NCBI GenBank assembly: GCA_021463345.1
Contig: JAJTYM010000001.1
Span: forward strand, 136,001-200,000
Source: Pseudobdellovibrionaceae bacterium
GTDB lineage: Bacteria > Bdellovibrionota > Bdellovibrionia > Bdellovibrionales > JAMPXM01
Length of the DNA: 64,000 bases
Direction of reading: 5' to 3'
The notes beneath the pieces are model-generated. The model worked only from the letters and a program-made list of their open reading frames with translations, did no database searches and had not been told where the DNA came from. This document shows positions 61,026 to 64,000 of the stretch, in pieces. Each line of letters opens with the position of its first letter. The stretch's first letter is position 1. The translations under genes and the position numbers were made by a program.

Positions 61026-61536
61026 CGTCGCCGTGATCGGTCTCGAGCGACGCGCTCACCGTTTCGATGAATTTCACGAAGTGGTGCAACGCCACGTCGT
61101 TGACCGTGCCCTTCATGAAGTTGGCGCCGTGGCGCCAGCAGACCTCTTCCGGGATCTCGCGCACATTGGCGACTTTCACCACGAACGGGAAATAGGTGTG
61201 CTGGTTGAGGTACACGCGCATCGCGACCTCCTCGCCCGCATTGAGCTTTCCGGCCTCGAGATCGATGTCGAACGCGACCCCGTTTTCGGAGATGTCGTAG
61301 ATCGCGACCCTGACGAGGCCTTTGAGCGGGACGATCAGGTACGCGCCGATGAACTCCGAGAGGATCGTGCGCTTCACCTCGCGGCGCTCCTGAACGATCA
61401 TCTCGTTTCGGCGCTCCGTCATGTCGACGACCGGCGCCGTCCCCCCGTTCCGGTCCGTTCCCGGAGCCGCTTTCCCGGCCATGGGTTTGAGCGGTTTGCG
61501 CGTCTTTAAGTCGATGACATTATTGACCTTGTTCAT
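61000..61536 (-). CDS. PilZ domain c-di-GMP-binding protein
   Basis: 178 residues, cytoplasmic. A disordered N-terminal 45 residues, then a PilZ domain whose ligand motifs are intact: RREVKR (arginine motif) and YDISENGVAFD (DxSxxG type). It ends ASLETDHGDVMVSNLTR. Start chosen at the ATG at 61536 with GGGGG just upstream. Its 3' end overlaps the protease gene by 26 bp in convergent orientation. Confidence 0.88.
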   Translation of the reverse strand: MNKVNNVIDLKTRKPLKPMAGKAAPGTDRNGGTAPVVDMTERRNEMIVQERREVKRTILSEFIGAYLIVPLKGLVRVAIYDISENGVAFDIDLEAGKLNAGEEVAMRVYLNQHTYFPFVVKVANVREIPEEVCWRHGANFMKGTVNDVALHHFVKFIETVSASLETDHGDVMVSNLTR

Positions 61537-61638
61537 GGAACCCCCTGACACCCAGAGGATCTATCGGGATGAAATTGTCGCAACTTGAGCCGGGGTTGAT
61601 GGACAAAGGTGGGGGGCGGCTCTATTCTTCCCACGGAA

Positions 61639-62565
61639 ATGACGGGATTCCGGCCATTTATCATTTACATGAGTTTTTCGGTCCATCTTCTGGTGGGCTA
61701 CTGCCTCAGCTTGATACAGATCGCCCCCCCGGTCCCCAGGAACGCGATCGACCATTACGTTGAGTTCGTCGATGCCGCGAAGCCGCGCGCGGAGAACGAC
61801 AAATCGTTCGCGCGCCAACCCGACCTGCCCGACGAACTTCTCGCCGAAAACAAGGACGCCAAGCGCCGCTTCGTCTCCGAACGCGATCAAACCGTCCTGC
61901 AGGAAACCCGCGCCGCCGAATCCGGCCTCACTCAAAACCGCTCGCAGGCCGCGCCGGCTCCGAGGAACTCGCTCGGCTCGTTGGCGCCGCGGCCTTTGGG
62001 CGGGCGACCGCGGCCGACGGCGGTCCCGGCCGAAACGCATGAGTTCGGCGGCGAAGTCGCGGCCGGCGAGGAAGCGGGCCGAGGGGACGGGAGGGACAAA
62101 GCCCTCGACTTCCCGTCCATCGCGCGCTTCGGCCTCGAGAGCGGTCGCAGCACGTTCGGGGAAACTGCGCCGAACGACCTTAAAATCGGTCAGATGACCG
62201 CGCTCAGCACCGACCGGTTCCTGTACTACTCGTTCTACGAGCGCGCCCAAGGCCTCGTGTACCACCATTGGGCGAAGTACGTGCGCGCCGTCCTCTACTC
62301 GTACCAACGCTCGGGCCGCGCGACGGGCGACGAGTACTGGGTCACGCGCATCGAGATCGTGCTCGACAAGGACGGGCGCTTCCTCAAAGGCCTCCTCCAC
62401 CAAGGCTCGGGCATGCAGAGCCTCGACCTCGCGCCCGTGCACGCGTTCCGCGACGCCAAACGGATCCCGCACCCCCCGCAGGAAATGATCAAGGACGACG
62501 GTACCATCCGCATGGATTGGGAATTCGCCGTCCAGATGATCCCGACCTACGCCTCGGGCAAGTGA
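61639..62565 (+). CDS. TonB-like energy-transducer protein
   Basis: 308 residues. One N-terminal membrane helix (FIIYMSFSVHLLVGYCLSLI, about 7-27), a long Ala/Pro/Arg-rich periplasmic linker to about 175, and a TonB-type C-terminal domain (YSYQRSGRATGDEYWVTRIE, IVLDKDGRFLKGLLHQGSG, ALDLAP-like SLDLAPVHAFRDAKRIPHP). It would need a TolQ/TolR-type channel; one is encoded at 24.6-26.3 kb. No TonB-dependent receptor lies nearby. The start at 61639 has only a weak ribosome site; GTG at 61609 is possible. Confidence 0.82.
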   Translation: MTGFRPFIIYMSFSVHLLVGYCLSLIQIAPPVPRNAIDHYVEFVDAAKPRAENDKSFARQPDLPDELLAENKDAKRRFVSERDQTVLQETRAAESGLTQNRSQAAPAPRNSLGSLAPRPLGGRPRPTAVPAETHEFGGEVAAGEEAGRGDGRDKALDFPSIARFGLESGRSTFGETAPNDLKIGQMTALSTDRFLYYSFYERAQGLVYHHWAKYVRAVLYSYQRSGRATGDEYWVTRIEIVLDKDGRFLKGLLHQGSGMQSLDLAPVHAFRDAKRIPHPPQEMIKDDGTIRMDWEFAVQMIPTYASGK

Positions 62566-62639
62566 GGCCGGCCCGCTCGCCCACGCGGCTCGCGGGTTCT
62601 AGACCACGCCCCGGCGCCCCGATCTGGTAAATTGTGGGA

Positions 62640-63224
62640 ATGAGACCCGTGCTCCACGCCCTTGCCTTCTCCTCCGCCCTGCTGTTCGCGGGGCCTGCGG
62701 CCTTGGCCGGCTTCGTCGAAGTCGGCGCGTCCGGCAACTTCAAGCGCGTCAACGTCGCCGACGGCATCGTCGACACGCAGCGATCGCTCACCGGCTCGCT
62801 CGCCTACTACTTCAGCGAGCAATCCGCCGTCGAGCTCAGCTACACCGACGGCCTGCAGAAGAGCGAGGTGGCGTCCGACGTGGGCCTCGGGCAGACGATC
62901 TCGGTGAGCTACTCGCTGATCGGGCTCGACTTCATCCTCACCTTGGGGGAGCGGGACGCCGTCCTCCGCCCCTACGCCAAGGCGGGCGTCGCTTACATCC
63001 TCGAAAAGAAACGCGTGACCGTGTTCGAGTTCAACCCGTCTCAGAGCGCGACCGCCGAGGAGGAGCCGGCGCTCGTTCCGAGCGCCGGCGTCGGGTTCCG
63101 CCTCGCGCTCACAAAAAACTGGTCGCTCAAAGCCGGCATCGACGCCTGGTCGAGCAAATCGGTCTCCGCCGACGACGTCAAAGTCGACTACGCCGGCCGC
63201 TTGGGCCTTTCCTGGATGTTCTGA
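62640..63224 (+). CDS. Small outer-membrane beta-barrel protein (OmpW/OmpA-like size)
   Basis: 194 residues. Signal peptide (ALAFSSALLFAGPAALAGF, cleavage near ALA), then about eight amphipathic strands (FVEVGASGNFKRVNV, LTGSLAYYFSEQSAVELSYT, VLRPYAKAGVAYILEKKRVT, GVGFRLALTKNWSLKAGID) and the terminal aromatic strand YAGRLGLSWMF. Fits small eight-stranded barrels. Start ATG 62640. It follows the TonB-like gene by 74 bp and precedes the aminopeptidase by 13 bp. Confidence 0.82.
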   Translation: MRPVLHALAFSSALLFAGPAALAGFVEVGASGNFKRVNVADGIVDTQRSLTGSLAYYFSEQSAVELSYTDGLQKSEVASDVGLGQTISVSYSLIGLDFILTLGERDAVLRPYAKAGVAYILEKKRVTVFEFNPSQSATAEEEPALVPSAGVGFRLALTKNWSLKAGIDAWSSKSVSADDVKVDYAGRLGLSWMF

Positions 63225-63237
63225 GGTGGGCCCGCGC

Positions 63238-64000
63238 GTGAAATGGCTCGCCGCCGCGCTCGCCCTCGCCCCGATCGCGGCGATCGCGCTGACCGCCTGC
63301 CAAACGCCCTACATCCTGGAGAGCGCCGCCAGCCAAGCGGACCTGCTCATGAGCCGCGTGCCGATCGAGGACGCGCTGAACGACCGGCGGCTCGATGCCG
63401 AGCAGAAACGCAAACTCCTGCTCGCCCGCCAGGCCCGTGAATTCGCCGAGACGGAACTGGGGCTCAAGAGAACCAGGAACTACACCTCGTACGTCCACCT
63501 CGACCGCCCCTACGTGAGCTACGTGGTCAGCGCGGCCCCCCGCACGGAGCTCAAACCGCATCTCTGGAGCTACCCGCTCGTGGGGCGGCTCCCTTACCGC
63601 GGCTACTTCAAAGAGTCGCGCGCCAGGGAAGAGGCCGCCCGGCTCAAGGAAGGCGGCCTCGACGTCCACGTCAGGGGCGTGTCCGCCTTCAGCACGCTCG
63701 GCTGGTTCCGCGACCCGATCCTCTCGAGCATGCTCCTCTACAGGGACCATGACCTGGTGAACACGATCATCCACGAGACCGTGCACGCGACGCTGTACGT
63801 GCGTTCGGCCGCCGATTTCAACGAACGCCTGGCGACCTTCATCGGCAACGTCGGCACCGAGATGTTCTACAGGAAAACCGAAGGCGAAGGCTCGCCCACC
63901 CTCCGCGGGATCCGCGCCGACAACGAGGACGACAGATTGTTCTCGACCTTCATTTCGCGCGAGATCGAGAGCCTCTCGGCCTGGTACGGGGAGCGCGCGG
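63238..64000 (+). CDS. Zinc aminopeptidase-like lipoprotein, partial (runs off the window end)
   Basis: 254 residues visible; the frame is open at 64000. GTG start at 63238 with GAGGTGGG upstream, right after the barrel gene. Lipobox AAIALTACQ (Cys about 21). The zinc motif HETVH is present in NTIIHETVHATLYV, and FNERLATFIGNVGTEMF carries the further Glu expected in the putative-aminopeptidase family (Aminopep, gluzincin-like). Predicted periplasmic; substrate unknown. Confidence 0.85.
   Translation, partial: MKWLAAALALAPIAAIALTACQTPYILESAASQADLLMSRVPIEDALNDRRLDAEQKRKLLLARQAREFAETELGLKRTRNYTSYVHLDRPYVSYVVSAAPRTELKPHLWSYPLVGRLPYRGYFKESRAREEAARLKEGGLDVHVRGVSAFSTLGWFRDPILSSMLLYRDHDLVNTIIHETVHATLYVRSAADFNERLATFIGNVGTEMFYRKTEGEGSPTLRGIRADNEDDRLFSTFISREIESLSAWYGERA

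Overview
The window is a high-GC (roughly two-thirds G+C by eye), gene-dense stretch of a Gram-negative chromosome. The gene set points to a Bdellovibrionota/Oligoflexia- or myxobacterium-like lineage: a type IV pilus operon, a complete-looking Glt/Agl (gliding-type) envelope machine, an FHA-domain sigma-54 activator, tandem signal peptidases, and many lipoproteins and outer-membrane barrels. I favour a high-GC Bdellovibrionota member, but this is inference from gene content only. No rRNA, tRNA, CRISPR array or insertion sequence was recognised.

Layout. 1-6.2 kb (minus): pilM-N-O-P-Q operon (pilQ cut by the window start) with a well-formed sigma-70 promoter, then prepilin peptidase and an ABC exporter pair. 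6.2-12.2 kb (minus): pyrimidine/arginine genes pyrB-carA-(unknown)-carB. 12.3-16.6 kb (minus): small ribbon-helix-helix protein, lepA and three tandem signal peptidase I genes. 16.7-23.5 kb (minus): lptC/lptA-like, lptB, rpoN, rny, hpf, metK.

23.8-36.6 kb is the most distinctive block. One long minus-strand run encodes two outer-membrane barrels, two large TPR proteins, a TPR lipoprotein, a small exported protein, an FHA/TonB-like trans-envelope protein, and a TolQ/TolR/TolR proton channel. Together these match the Myxococcus Glt/Agl gliding and focal-adhesion machinery. A convergent gene for a GYF-GYF-PilZ protein faces its end.

36.6-42.4 kb (minus): KDO and nucleotide genes (kdsC-like, kdsD, pyrG, kdsB) plus engB, interrupted at 37.4-38.1 kb by an AT-rich patch carrying a small foreign-looking gene. 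42.7-58.1 kb: an FHA sigma-54 activator, a FliL-like membrane protein, a BamE-like lipoprotein, polA, an HTH protein, ftsB, an unknown exported protein, eno, a histidine-kinase-like protein without the usual phospho-acceptor His, an orphan CpaF ATPase, a cupredoxin-like protein, slyD and phoH. 58.4-64 kb: a subtilase lipoprotein with very wide spacing between catalytic residues, a PilZ protein, a TonB-like protein, a small barrel and a partial zinc aminopeptidase lipoprotein.

Many neighbouring genes overlap by 4 bp (ATGA/GTGA/TTGA), so the blocks are probably translationally coupled operons. Functions come from motif recognition and gene order; no database search was possible.
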